Positions 51,105 to 59,242 of a stretch of DNA of 64,000 nt are shown here, piece after piece (the stretch's first letter is position 1; each line of letters begins with the position of its first letter). This stretch comes from a virus. The notes beneath the pieces were generated by a model, which did no database searches, had not been told where the DNA came from, and saw only the letters and a list, made by a program, of their open reading frames with translations. The stretch lies in the IMG/VR virus record IMGVR_UViG_3300043424_000625, positions 1-64,000 of that record. One strand, 5' to 3'. Position numbers and translations under genes: made by a program.

Positions 51105-52343
51105 ATGAGCAACTACAGAAGCATGATTGACCAAGCCCTAGAAGCTGCTCGTGCGCGTTCCCACACGGCGATTGAAGCCGAGAAGACTGCATCCCGCCCC
51201 GGCTCCTCCTTGGTCAAGGAGGCACAGGAGGTCGCAAGTGCGCTCGAGTTCGTTTCTCTGAGTGCAACGGGTGGAAACCGGGCAGACGGATTTCGTCAGG
51301 AAATGATTAGGGACTTCTACAAGAGCGCCATGGCAAGTCCCGCACAGGGCGCCACCTCTACCAGCGGAGTCCAAGGCGTAGCGCCGACAGAAGGGAAGAC
51401 TCGGATTGCACCGAAGGGCCTGGTCACGGGTAATAGCCCTGTCAGCGGCTCCGTGACGGCAAACACTCGTGACGGCGAGAAGCCGCTACGGGAATCGTTT
51501 AAGCAAGCGGGTGGCCAGTCTCTCTACGACATCCTGATGAACAATAAGACCGCTGGTGTTGGCGGCCCTGCGGAATCCGACGCGGAAACCCTGTCCGGAG
51601 TTACGTCCGCTAACGAAAACTCAACCTACCGGGCTACTTTGCATTCAAACGAAGGGCCTGTCCTTGCAAACAAGCGTAACTTGAAGAAGTCTACGAGAGC
51701 TCGGCTTGCAGAGGCGTTCGCACATGTGGGAGATACCCTCGGCGATGCGAGCGCAGCGCAGATCTTCCCTCTCGCGGCTCGGATGGGGCACCTGAAAGAT
51801 GCGGCAGCTAGAGTGAAGAAGAGGATGACTCCGGACAACATAAATCGGCTGCCAGCGGACAAGAGAGAGAAAATTGTAGATTGGCTCATGAGCAGCCCCG
51901 ATAGTGGTAGACTGGCCTTCGACGAGGCAATGGATGAGATAGCTAAAAATGATCCCGACCTGTTCGCCCAAATGGAGGGGTTTCCTGCTGAGATACCTCC
52001 TCATCCATCGGAAAGGTACATTCCAGGCAGGGTTGGCAGGCCTGGATGGCCGGAGGTGCCAGCAGCTGCTGTGGATATGAGCTCTGCGCCGGCGTCGGTG
52101 CCAGCAGCTGCTGTGGATATGAGCTCTGCGCCGGTGGAGGCTGCGGAAACACTCGGGCGATCAATGGACGCTGCTCCGAACCAGGGAATGGGGAGATTCC
52201 TTACCCGCAGAAACCTTGGGCTGGCCGCAGGCGCCGCCGGGCTCGCTACAGCGGCGGGAGTGGGAGCCCACCTCTATAGAAAGCGTTCGGCGGCAGATCG
52301 TCTTAGGCAGATGCAGGCAGAGGGCGTCCAGGGAGGAGAGTAG
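51105..52343 (+). CDS. Virion protein with tandem repeat and C-terminal membrane segment (412 aa)
   Basis: The N-terminal 30 residues end in E-A-E-K-T-A-S, the K-x-A-S motif; others are V-K-E-A, F-K-Q-A and N-K-T-A. The middle is polar and Gly/Ser/Thr-rich. A 14-residue unit (V-P-A-A-A-V-D-M-S-S-A-P) is repeated twice near residues 318-345. Residues about 370-390 are Gly/Ala-rich hydrophobic (L-A-A-G-A-A-G-L-A-T-A-A-G-V-G) followed by a basic tail. It may be a processed cargo protein; the family is unknown. Confidence 0.65.
   Translation: MSNYRSMIDQALEAARARSHTAIEAEKTASRPGSSLVKEAQEVASALEFVSLSATGGNRADGFRQEMIRDFYKSAMASPAQGATSTSGVQGVAPTEGKTRIAPKGLVTGNSPVSGSVTANTRDGEKPLRESFKQAGGQSLYDILMNNKTAGVGGPAESDAETLSGVTSANENSTYRATLHSNEGPVLANKRNLKKSTRARLAEAFAHVGDTLGDASAAQIFPLAARMGHLKDAAARVKKRMTPDNINRLPADKREKIVDWLMSSPDSGRLAFDEAMDEIAKNDPDLFAQMEGFPAEIPPHPSERYIPGRVGRPGWPEVPAAAVDMSSAPASVPAAAVDMSSAPVEAAETLGRSMDAAPNQGMGRFLTRRNLGLAAGAAGLATAAGVGAHLYRKRSAADRLRQMQAEGVQGGE
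52056..52136 (+). repeat. Two-copy 42-base tandem repeat
   Basis: Units begin at 52056 and 52098; the second copy is cut short by divergence after about 39 bases. It is in frame, so the 14-residue peptide is repeated. The near-perfect match at DNA level points to recent slippage. Confidence 0.9.
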
Positions 52344-52383
52344 TGTGTCGCCTCACAGCAGGCCTTCTCGGAGATAGCGTAAG

Positions 52384-52980
52384 ATGAGCCCGTCTCGTAA
52401 AAAACATGCCGCCGCCCCAGTCTTCTACGAGGATAAGGATCGCCTTTATCACGATATCGGAGATGGCGTTCTTTTCTCGATGGGAAAGGGCGATCGTGCT
52501 GACGCCTACAAAGCGCAAGTTGAAGGTGAGCACGGGTTTGTAGGGTCGACTGCACCATCTTCTCCGGAAGGCCACTACGGACTTCGCGCGGGTAAGGCGC
52601 TGTCGAGAACGCTGGACTCTCTAAATCCAGGAAGAGCGCGGTACAGGTCTCTTAAAGACTTAATCTTTAGGCGCCCTGACCCTAACTATCGTCTCGGATC
52701 TGAAGTGCTACCTATTCAGGCAGAGAACGTGAGCGATGAAATGAACAGGACTACACACTCTCTAAACAAGTCAGCATCTCTCGCGGAGTACTCAGTTCTG
52801 TTCGATCACATCGACTCCGGAGATTTAGGCTCCCATGTGAAACAAGCTCTAATTGGCGTTTGCGAAGCGATTACTTCTCCGCTACAATCTCCCCACGCGA
52901 AGGTTGCATCTTCGCCAATGCAGATGACAGAATCCCAGGCGAGGCAGGCTCGACTGGACCAACTACTCAGAAAGTTTTAA
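52384..52980 (+). CDS. Virion-operon hypothetical protein (198 aa)
   Basis: The ATG has GGAG about nine bases upstream. The protein begins with a basic stretch (S-P-S-R-K-K-H-A), and has a helical region after residue 120 containing N-K-S-A-S-L-A-E and A-K-V-A-S-S, both motif-like. Here the motif copies are C-terminal rather than near the start. The middle shows Arg/Asp-rich polar sequence. Function unknown, but the motif places it in the head-module group. Confidence 0.55.
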   Translation: MSPSRKKHAAAPVFYEDKDRLYHDIGDGVLFSMGKGDRADAYKAQVEGEHGFVGSTAPSSPEGHYGLRAGKALSRTLDSLNPGRARYRSLKDLIFRRPDPNYRLGSEVLPIQAENVSDEMNRTTHSLNKSASLAEYSVLFDHIDSGDLGSHVKQALIGVCEAITSPLQSPHAKVASSPMQMTESQARQARLDQLLRKF

Positions 52981-52994
52981 CCGCGAGGACTGCA

Positions 52995-53360
52995 ATGCTC
53001 AAGATCGGACATGCAGAACTGGCTGTAGTCTCCGCAAAAGGTGCTGCTGCCATTCGCTCGCTGACCGAAAAGGTCGCGAGCCTGGAGCAGGAGAACATCC
53101 AGCTCCGCACAAAGCTTGCTTCTATTGCACGCGACTCTCAGGTTGCTGAGCTCGCGCGTGAGATGGAAGACAAGGGCCTCAACGCCCACATGACGTTCGA
53201 TGAGAAGATTGCGCATCTCCGGGGTCATGCGCAGCTTGAGAACGTCAGGGAGGCTGTGAAGATGGCGAGCGCGGGCAATGTTCGCATCGCTGATCTATCG
53301 GACCGTCCTGGCAGGTCGGCTCTTGACCCCCTCACTTCCTTCTGCCTCACTGGCGAGTAA
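52995..53360 (+). CDS. Coiled-coil virion protein with K-x-A-S motifs (121 aa)
   Basis: The start at 52995 has GAGG seven bases upstream. Residues about 20-50 form a coiled coil that includes T-E-K-V-A-S-L-E-Q-E-N and T-K-L-A-S. Another motif, V-K-M-A-S-A-G, lies near residue 92. The small size, coiled coil and location just before the decoration and capsid genes suggest a scaffold-type protein that is cleaved during maturation. Confidence 0.6.
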   Translation: MLKIGHAELAVVSAKGAAAIRSLTEKVASLEQENIQLRTKLASIARDSQVAELAREMEDKGLNAHMTFDEKIAHLRGHAQLENVREAVKMASAGNVRIADLSDRPGRSALDPLTSFCLTGE

Positions 53361-53372
53361 TAGGAGCCAACC

Positions 53373-53963
53373 ATGGCTGGACAGTTCGTCACCATTCTGA
53401 ATCCTGGGTACTCTACCCTCTACACGCGCGACCTCGGGTACACCGTTGTCGCGAACGTTGATGGGGGCGCTTCTGCGAATCCCTTCAATCCTGATTCCAC
53501 GCACCCGCTGCAAGAGGGCGAGTGGCTGACTTTCGACGGTACCGGCAAACTGAAGCGCGCAGCTGCTAACGTCGCTTACGACGCTGCTTCCCCCGCAGCT
53601 CTCTCCGTCGCGGTGTCTACCGCGGGTAGCGGCAACGACCTAGCGACGACTCCCTGCTTCCTGTACTTCCAGGAGCGCGGGCGCTACGACGCGCAGCTTA
53701 CCCGGAAGGCACACTGCATCACTGGTCCAGTCGGTTTCGAATTCCGGACTAAGATGATTGTCTGTGCTTCCGGCCACGCTGGCGAGCGATGCTTCGTCCA
53801 GCTCTGCAATGACTCCAGCGGCCGTCAGGTTGCTGCCCTCGTCTCTGAGAGTGCGGTGGGTGACGGCGTAACTCCCGCTTCAGGAGATTGGTACGCTGGC
53901 GTCATCATGCAGGTTCACGGCACCAACGACGCAACCGTGCTGTTCCAGCCCGGCTACCTCTAA
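53373..53963 (+). CDS. Probable capsid decoration protein (196 aa)
   Basis: The gene lies directly upstream of the major capsid gene. The protein is beta-rich, with an N-terminal V-T-I-L-N-P-G-Y-S segment, a Gly/Ala/Ser-rich centre, and no charged helical stretch. It lacks the K-x-A-S motif, as expected of an external protein. It resembles small capsid-binding decoration proteins in size, composition and location, but the family is not recognised by a specific motif. Confidence 0.5.
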   Translation: MAGQFVTILNPGYSTLYTRDLGYTVVANVDGGASANPFNPDSTHPLQEGEWLTFDGTGKLKRAAANVAYDAASPAALSVAVSTAGSGNDLATTPCFLYFQERGRYDAQLTRKAHCITGPVGFEFRTKMIVCASGHAGERCFVQLCNDSSGRQVAALVSESAVGDGVTPASGDWYAGVIMQVHGTNDATVLFQPGYL

Positions 53964-53991
53964 TCGACCCAACGTCCCGTAGGAGAACACC

Positions 53992-55122
53992 ATGGACTAC
54001 TCCGCAGATATGGTGAACTCGGGCTTCATTGAGCGCCTCGAGACCGAGGGTCCAACGAAGACCGCAGCCGCCTCTCTCAACTACATCAAGGACCGCCTCC
54101 GCGAGTCCAGCTTCGCCGACATGATCGTTCCGAACGAGCGTGTTGTGCGTGGCGACCTTCAGCGTTCCACCGAGCATGACACGCTCGTGAAGATCGTGGA
54201 CATTGAGCCGGGCTCCCGGGCGATGGCCGTGAACTTCCGCGGTCAGCCGACGGCTGAGTACGTGAATGGCAAGCGGTACGCCATCTCCTTCTTCACCATC
54301 TCGTCCCTCAAGTTCGAGATCGTTGAGCAGGAGCTGATGGCCTACGAGATGCCCATCACGCGCATCATCGAGGAGAACAGCCTCAAGGACATGGTCGAGG
54401 TGAAGGATCGCGAGTTCCTGAACCACGTCGAGTCCTGCGTCAACGCCATGCAGGCCGAGGGCAACTCTGGCTCTGCTGCCTTCTCTGTCGCCGGTGGCCA
54501 GCTCACCGTCTCGAAGATCAAGGGCGTTCTCGCGACCCAGTCGGGCGGCTCGGCCACGGACTTCGACGTGTACGCGATTCAGCGCGCTGACATCGTGAAC
54601 ATCAAGAAGCTCCTGAAGCGCCAGATCGTCGTCGGCAGTGAGACCATCCGCGCTGGCCGCCTGCGGCCCGCTCTGATGCTCATGACCGAGAGCGATGCGG
54701 ACGATTTCGACCAGTGGACCCACGAGGACTACGGCGATCGTCTCCAGAGCGAGACGGCGCTCGATGGCTACACCTACAACAAGGTGTTGGGCCTTCGGAT
54801 CATCCGGACCATCAAGAACGACATCCTCCGCGAGGGGAACGTCTACGTCTTCACGGCCCCGGAGTTCTTCGGCCGGAACTACACGCTGAACGACGTGAAG
54901 TTCTACATCGACAAGGTCGCGAACCGCATCTTCTGGCAGGCCTGGATGGACGTCGGCATGGGCTTTGGCAACATCGCCGCCGTCGTCAAGCTCGAGCTCT
55001 ACCCGGGCGATGCGACAGACGCCAGCGCCACGTCGGTCATCCCTGTTGAGGAGAGCGCCATCGGCGCGCTCAACAACAAGGTCGCTGAGGGCCTGACCTT
55101 CCCGAACATCAACGTCTTCTGA
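53992..55122 (+). CDS. Major capsid protein
   Basis: The gene has a strong ribosome site (AGGAG before ATG), consistently GC-rich codon choice and a strong terminator after it, all fitting very high expression. The 376-residue protein has an N-terminal arm of about 24 residues ending in P-T-K-T-A-A, possibly removed by the prohead protease. Alternating helix and strand regions with Q-R-A-D-I-V and R-P-A-L-M-L-M follow. The fold would be HK97-like by expectation. Assignment rests on place, expression signals and size. Confidence 0.7.
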   Translation: MDYSADMVNSGFIERLETEGPTKTAAASLNYIKDRLRESSFADMIVPNERVVRGDLQRSTEHDTLVKIVDIEPGSRAMAVNFRGQPTAEYVNGKRYAISFFTISSLKFEIVEQELMAYEMPITRIIEENSLKDMVEVKDREFLNHVESCVNAMQAEGNSGSAAFSVAGGQLTVSKIKGVLATQSGGSATDFDVYAIQRADIVNIKKLLKRQIVVGSETIRAGRLRPALMLMTESDADDFDQWTHEDYGDRLQSETALDGYTYNKVLGLRIIRTIKNDILREGNVYVFTAPEFFGRNYTLNDVKFYIDKVANRIFWQAWMDVGMGFGNIAAVVKLELYPGDATDASATSVIPVEESAIGALNNKVAEGLTFPNINVF

Positions 55123-55148
55123 CGTTGAGACCGGGGACGGTCTCATTG

Positions 55149-55180
55149 GCCCCGGTCCGCCTGTCGGGCCGGGGCTTTTT
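55149..55180 (+). terminator. Rho-independent terminator after capsid gene
   Basis: GCCCCGG (55149-55155) pairs with CCGGGGC (55169-55175). The stem extends through a T-G pair and CCG/CGG to about 11 bp, with a five-base loop, and is followed by TTTTT at 55176-55180. A small six-bp hairpin precedes it. It would cap capsid-gene transcription and reduce the flow into the neck genes. Confidence 0.9.
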
Positions 55181-55196
55181 ACTTAGAGGACAACAC

Positions 55197-55769
55197 ATGA
55201 AGATCGTCATCCAGAACGTCGTACGTGATCCGAGCACGCATGAGATTCGACGTCGCAATCCCGGCTCCGTGACGCCGTCTCCGGTGATTGCGGGTGCCCA
55301 TCTTCCACCGCGCCGCAGTCGGAACGTGGACACTTCGGTGCTCCAGCCTGCTGATGTGCGCTACATCATTGAGCTGATCTCTTGCGGCGTAGTCCGCGTG
55401 TTTTCGGCATCCCCGTTTGCGGAGTTGTCCGAGTCTCATCTTCGCGGGCTGTTGTCTGCCGAAGTAGCGGCACCCGAGGTGGCTGCGCCGCCTCCTGTCG
55501 TAGAAACTCCTCCCGCACCGCCGGAACCGATTGCGGTATCTCCTACTGTGGAGGCACCTCCCGTAGAGGAGCCTACCGTAGAGGATCCCGAGGCCGCTCC
55601 CGAGAGCCTTACGTGGGCGGAGGACGAGGGCGCACCTGGACTCCGCGAGTCTTTGCTCGAGCTGACCAATGCCAAGCTGCGCGCCAAGTTGGCTGAGGTC
55701 GGCGGTGGCAATGGTACAGGTCTCTCCAAGTCCCAGCTTGTCGACGCCATCCTTGAGAGGATCGCATGA
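55197..55769 (+). CDS. SAP-like hypothetical head/neck protein (190 aa)
   Basis: The start at 55197 has AGAGGA upstream. The first 85 residues are compact and basic with R-D-P-S-T-H-E-I-R-R, a long Pro/Glu/Val-rich linker covers about 90-150, and the last 35 residues look like a SAP-type helix pair (L-T-N-A-K-L-R-A-K-L-A, then S-K-S-Q-L-V-D-A-I-L). A head-tail joining or vertex role is inferred from location after the capsid gene. Confidence 0.55.
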   Translation: MKIVIQNVVRDPSTHEIRRRNPGSVTPSPVIAGAHLPPRRSRNVDTSVLQPADVRYIIELISCGVVRVFSASPFAELSESHLRGLLSAEVAAPEVAAPPPVVETPPAPPEPIAVSPTVEAPPVEEPTVEDPEAAPESLTWAEDEGAPGLRESLLELTNAKLRAKLAEVGGGNGTGLSKSQLVDAILERIA

Positions 55770-56233
55770 TCGTCCACAACATCAGTGACCGGCCGAACAC
55801 CGCGTCCCTCCCGACCGCAATCTGCGTGGGCAACACTCTCATCCGCCCCGGCAAGTTTTCTGAGATCCCCGAAGGGGACATCAGCGAAAAGGTCCGTAAG
55901 CTGCACGGGTCGCACCTGTGGATCGGACGCACGCTTCCTCCGAAGTTCACTTCGACGAGCAAGAGTGCGCTTCGCAATCTACAGGTGACCACGACGCCGA
56001 TGACGCAGGATGAGGCGCTGGCGTATCTGCGCACACTGGAGAAGGAGGATCTTCTCGGGCTGTGTCAGCAGATCTCCCCTCCTCTTGTGTTCAACAAGTC
56101 GCCTGGACCGCAGATGCTGGCCATCCTGCTGTCTCGTGCGATCTTCAAGGACGGCGTGCAGGTAAACCCGGAGTCCTTCTTCTGGCTTCGCCGGTGGGCC
56201 AAGCGCGGAACGGACTTTGAGGAGAGAGACTGA
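55766..56233 (+). CDS. Hypothetical neck-region protein (155 aa)
   Basis: The ATG overlaps the previous stop (ATGA). The protein has a beta-rich start (I-V-H-N-I-S-D-R, C-V-G-N-T-L-I-R-P-G-K-F) that resembles the first strands of the neighbouring protein, and a helical second half (Q-D-E-A-L-A-Y-L-R-T-L). It ends in a one-base overlap with the next gene. No motif identifies it; a connector-type role is inferred from position. Confidence 0.55.
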   Translation: MIVHNISDRPNTASLPTAICVGNTLIRPGKFSEIPEGDISEKVRKLHGSHLWIGRTLPPKFTSTSKSALRNLQVTTTPMTQDEALAYLRTLEKEDLLGLCQQISPPLVFNKSPGPQMLAILLSRAIFKDGVQVNPESFFWLRRWAKRGTDFEERD

Positions 56234-56733
56234 TGTCCTTTGAGAGCACTACAGTCATTCCCTCGGCGAGCAAGAGGATGAACGAGGTCGTGGCGATGAT
56301 TCGCCTCTACCTGCGCGACTTCCCCGAACTCAATCGTCTGATCTCTGGCGAGGAGACCAGCGATCGCATGATCGCGTGGGCAGTTGTGGACGCCATCGAC
56401 GACTACAACTCGACTCCACCGTTCATTGGGAATGTAGGGCTCAAGAACTTCCCCTCCCTCAGCATGCTGAGGGAGGCGGCAGTCATTCGCATTCTGGAAT
56501 CAGTCGGACTCCTTCAGCTGCGGAACCAGATGAACTACTCGGACGGAGGAATCTCCGTCTCGGTGTCTGACAAGTCTCAGTTCTTGATGGGCTGGATTCA
56601 GATGCTCCGCAATTCCTACGAACAAAAGAAGATGCGGGTGAAGTCTTCGCTGAACGTAGAGTACGCCTTCGAAGGCGGTGGTGTAGAGTCTGAGTACTTC
56701 GTCATCAATGGCGTCTACTTCTCGAACTTCTGA
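56233..56733 (+). CDS. Neck/head-completion type protein (166 aa)
   Basis: The protein is mainly helical, with N-E-V-V-A-M-I-R-L-Y-L-R-D-F-P-E-L-N, a M-L-R-E-A-A-V-I-R-I helix, and a tail with Y-E-Q-K-K-M-R-V-K-S. Small helical proteins of this size often form the connector ring below the portal, and its place between capsid and sheath genes fits. The family cannot be named from sequence. Confidence 0.5.
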   Translation: MSFESTTVIPSASKRMNEVVAMIRLYLRDFPELNRLISGEETSDRMIAWAVVDAIDDYNSTPPFIGNVGLKNFPSLSMLREAAVIRILESVGLLQLRNQMNYSDGGISVSVSDKSQFLMGWIQMLRNSYEQKKMRVKSSLNVEYAFEGGGVESEYFVINGVYFSNF

Positions 56734-56740
56734 GGCTTCC

Positions 56741-57220
56741 GTGGAAGATCTATTTACCAATCCCCATTCGGATATTCCGGACGCTCTGTGGAAGTCGGCA
56801 TCTCCTATGGAGCGCCAGCTTGCTGCTGTCGAGTACTGGGCAGAGCTTCGTGGTGCTGAGAAGACGGCCAGCGCGCGCCGTCTCCATAAATTGAAGGACT
56901 TCATCAGAGACAACCGTACGATTACCGGAGCTGCTGCGTTGCTGACGGGCGTGCCTGCTGGAGTCCTCACCTACAAGGGGACTGCTCCCAACGAGTCTGG
57001 ACTGACAAAACGAGAGCGTAAGAACTTGGTTACAGAGGCACAGTACAACCAGGCGGACAGTGTGGGAGATATTACGCCAGAATATAAGAAAAAGTTTCTG
57101 GAAATCAACCGGAAGATCGCAGAGCTTGAGAAGGAGAACCCGAAAGCATTTGCGGCCCTCTTTGGAACTGGTGTCGGGCTGGGGACTGCGGGCCTCATGC
57201 GATCCTCCTTGAGGAGCTAA
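56741..57220 (+). CDS. Small K-x-A-S virion protein with membrane segments (159 aa)
   Basis: The GTG at 56741 has GAGG six bases upstream; an earlier ATG would overlap the previous gene. Motifs are W-K-S-A-S (near 20) and E-K-T-A-S (near 44). Residues about 62-80 (I-T-G-A-A-A-L-L-T-G-V-P-A-G-V-L) and 138-155 (L-F-G-T-G-V-G-L-G-T-A-G-L) are Gly/Ala-rich hydrophobic. The design matches the cargo candidates at 39530 and 40099. The role is probably in the head or in ejection. Confidence 0.6.
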   Translation: MEDLFTNPHSDIPDALWKSASPMERQLAAVEYWAELRGAEKTASARRLHKLKDFIRDNRTITGAAALLTGVPAGVLTYKGTAPNESGLTKRERKNLVTEAQYNQADSVGDITPEYKKKFLEINRKIAELEKENPKAFAALFGTGVGLGTAGLMRSSLRS

Positions 57221-57222
57221 AC

Positions 57223-58101
57223 GTGCTGCTGCTCCGTAACGAACGCGTTGTTTCTTTCTCCATAAATTACAATGACGTGTTCTGGGAGATCGAGCCGACC
57301 ACTGAGGACGTACAGCAGTACGAGTTTTATGTGGAACGCTCTGAGGCGGAGGCAGGTCCGTGGGACACGATTGCCGGCCCACTGATCGATCAGTATATGA
57401 TCCGAGACAACGCGGTTCATGCAATCACCACAAACGCGCGCACTCTTTTTTATCGGGTCCGGTGTCGACACGTTCCTACAGATCGTGTCGTCTACTCGGC
57501 GACATTTGACCGGGAAGGAAGCCCAAACATTCTAGCGACGGAGATGATCCGACTGGAGCGGGTGCTCTTTGAAGAGTTCGTGGGGGTTCGCTGCTGGCTC
57601 TTTCCCAGACGATCGTTTGGCCAACGGTGCCCAAACTGCTATGATTCCGTACTCGGAAAGACGGTAGATACTCGCTGCCCCACTTGTTGGGGCACTGGCT
57701 TTAGCGGGGGATACCACTACCCAACAGCCTTCTGGGCTCAGATTGATCCCGTTCCGGAGGCGGAGCAGGTATCAAGCGAGGATCACCGTAGAGTGCAGAT
57801 GGCGCAGCTTCGATGCGGACCAAGTCCGGCAATCAAGCCGTTAGATCTGGTTATAGATCATCAGAATAGACGATTTCGGGTGGTGGAGTCGGGAGGCACC
57901 TCCATGTCCGGGGTTCGTGTTCGAGCAGAGGTTAAGATGGTCCTTATCCAGAAAGGCTCTATTGAGGACAAGATTCCTTTAAAAGTGGACACATCGACGG
58001 TAGTATTATCTCCAAGACGTAATTTTCAAAATGCCCAGTCCCAGGAAGCATCCAAAGCCTCTGAGTTCGACGCATTCTCTCTGTATGGAGTACGATCATG
58101 A
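57223..58101 (+). CDS. Zinc-site structural protein of neck region (292 aa)
   Basis: The start is GTG at 57223 with GAGGAG ten bases before it. Residues about 1-100 are beta-rich with fibronectin-like strand spacing. Near residue 127-145 there is a C-P-N-C ... C-P-T-C-W-G-T-G-F site, a DnaJ-type zinc-binding pattern followed by G-G-Y. The C-terminal part alternates strands. Proteins of this layout occur near head-tail joining genes in large phages; the precise role is not certain. Confidence 0.6.
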   Translation: MLLLRNERVVSFSINYNDVFWEIEPTTEDVQQYEFYVERSEAEAGPWDTIAGPLIDQYMIRDNAVHAITTNARTLFYRVRCRHVPTDRVVYSATFDREGSPNILATEMIRLERVLFEEFVGVRCWLFPRRSFGQRCPNCYDSVLGKTVDTRCPTCWGTGFSGGYHYPTAFWAQIDPVPEAEQVSSEDHRRVQMAQLRCGPSPAIKPLDLVIDHQNRRFRVVESGGTSMSGVRVRAEVKMVLIQKGSIEDKIPLKVDTSTVVLSPRRNFQNAQSQEASKASEFDAFSLYGVRS

Positions 58102-58391
58102 GTGACGAGCCAAAGAATAAAAGATCTGCGGATATTGCAGAGATCGTGGCGCTGCCGGCACTGGCGACAGGTGCCGGTACCTTGCTTGGAGGTATTGGAG
58201 GTGGACTACTTGCTCGCGAGGCCCTGCAGACTCCGGGTGTTGTCTCTCGCCTGGCTAGAATGAGTCCCACAAAGAGAGATCGTGTGTTGGCGGCAGTCTC
58301 TGGGCTGCTGGGCAGCGCGGCAGGCACGGCTGCTGGTGTTGGGTCATTCACGCTAGCTAAGCACCTTCAAGACAAATACGAGAATTCCTAG
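58098..58391 (+). CDS. Small Gly-rich membrane-type protein (97 aa)
   Basis: The ATG overlaps the previous stop (ATGA). Two hydrophobic Gly/Ala-rich segments (near residues 17-38 and 66-88) with G-x3-G spacing suggest glycine-zipper membrane helices. No K-x-A-S motif is seen. A GTG overlapping its stop starts the next gene. It may be a membrane-active virion protein or a small pore-forming protein; sequence does not decide. Confidence 0.55.
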   Translation: MSDEPKNKRSADIAEIVALPALATGAGTLLGGIGGGLLAREALQTPGVVSRLARMSPTKRDRVLAAVSGLLGSAAGTAAGVGSFTLAKHLQDKYENS

Positions 58392-59230
58392 TGAGCTTCG
58401 CGCATACACGACGCGCCGCACTTGAAGTAGGCAGGGGAGATGATCCCGCTGTCTACGCGATGCGTCTGTATGTGCAATATCTTCAGGGCCTCTTTAACTG
58501 GATGCCAGCCGGAACATTCCACTGGGAACCAGACGATGAGGTTTCAGAGATTCTCATTCGAGGACAGGCTCCCCTAAATACGGAAGTAGTGGGCAAGAGA
58601 CCCGCTCTCACCGTTGTGATGGGACCCTACCAGTATGCAGGTATCGGCATCGACAACTTGCTGTCCTACAACATGAACAATGGAGCCCGAAAGAGGACAG
58701 ATCTTCTTTCTGGGTACCTTGTCGTCTACACGCTCGCAGATTCTGACATCGTCGCCATGCGGCTTGCGCACCTCGTCTCACACCACACTCGCGTCAATCA
58801 GCGGCTGTTGGAGAGTCCAGGTGGGTTTTACTCTATCGCACGGCCCTCTCCTACGGTAAACTCTCCCAGTCCTCCAGGTCAGCTTGTTGTCGGCGACCCC
58901 GGGCAGCTGATCATGTGCCAGGTTAACATCCCCTTCCAACTTCAATGGACCTGGGAAACCAGTCCAAAACAGTCTGCCCAGTTCAGGTCTCTCGACCTAA
59001 TCACAGGATCGAGACGCGCATCAGAGTACGAATTCACACCGGACGAGACCATTACTTCTATACGATTGGCGATGAACACCGATGATGTCCGCGTGCGGCG
59101 CCTTGGTGGTGGTAGAATCGTCGACAGAAGTAACGGGATTCCGACCTACCATCAGCCGGTGACTGAGACCATCCACGAAGGGATCGAAGATTTCCAAATC
59201 TCCGGTCTTGAAGACTTCCAGGACGAATAG
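58391..59230 (+). CDS. Tail/neck structural protein before sheath (279 aa)
   Basis: The start is GTG in a one-base overlap with the previous stop (TAGTG). The protein is beta-rich with a helical start, lacks cysteine sites and membrane segments, and shows a central Pro-rich loop near residue 150-165. It lies directly upstream of the sheath. A tail-terminator or neck role is a reasonable inference from position only. Confidence 0.5.
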   Translation: MSFAHTRRAALEVGRGDDPAVYAMRLYVQYLQGLFNWMPAGTFHWEPDDEVSEILIRGQAPLNTEVVGKRPALTVVMGPYQYAGIGIDNLLSYNMNNGARKRTDLLSGYLVVYTLADSDIVAMRLAHLVSHHTRVNQRLLESPGGFYSIARPSPTVNSPSPPGQLVVGDPGQLIMCQVNIPFQLQWTWETSPKQSAQFRSLDLITGSRRASEYEFTPDETITSIRLAMNTDDVRVRRLGGGRIVDRSNGIPTYHQPVTETIHEGIEDFQISGLEDFQDE

Positions 59231-59242
59231 GAGTGACCTCCA

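Noticed and set aside
53905-55146. Open frame of 413 codons on the minus strand opposite the major capsid gene
   Set aside because: It is the antisense shadow of a GC-rich, highly expressed gene. It has a Val/Asp/Arg/His-biased composition without motifs and no ribosome site or neighbours on that strand.
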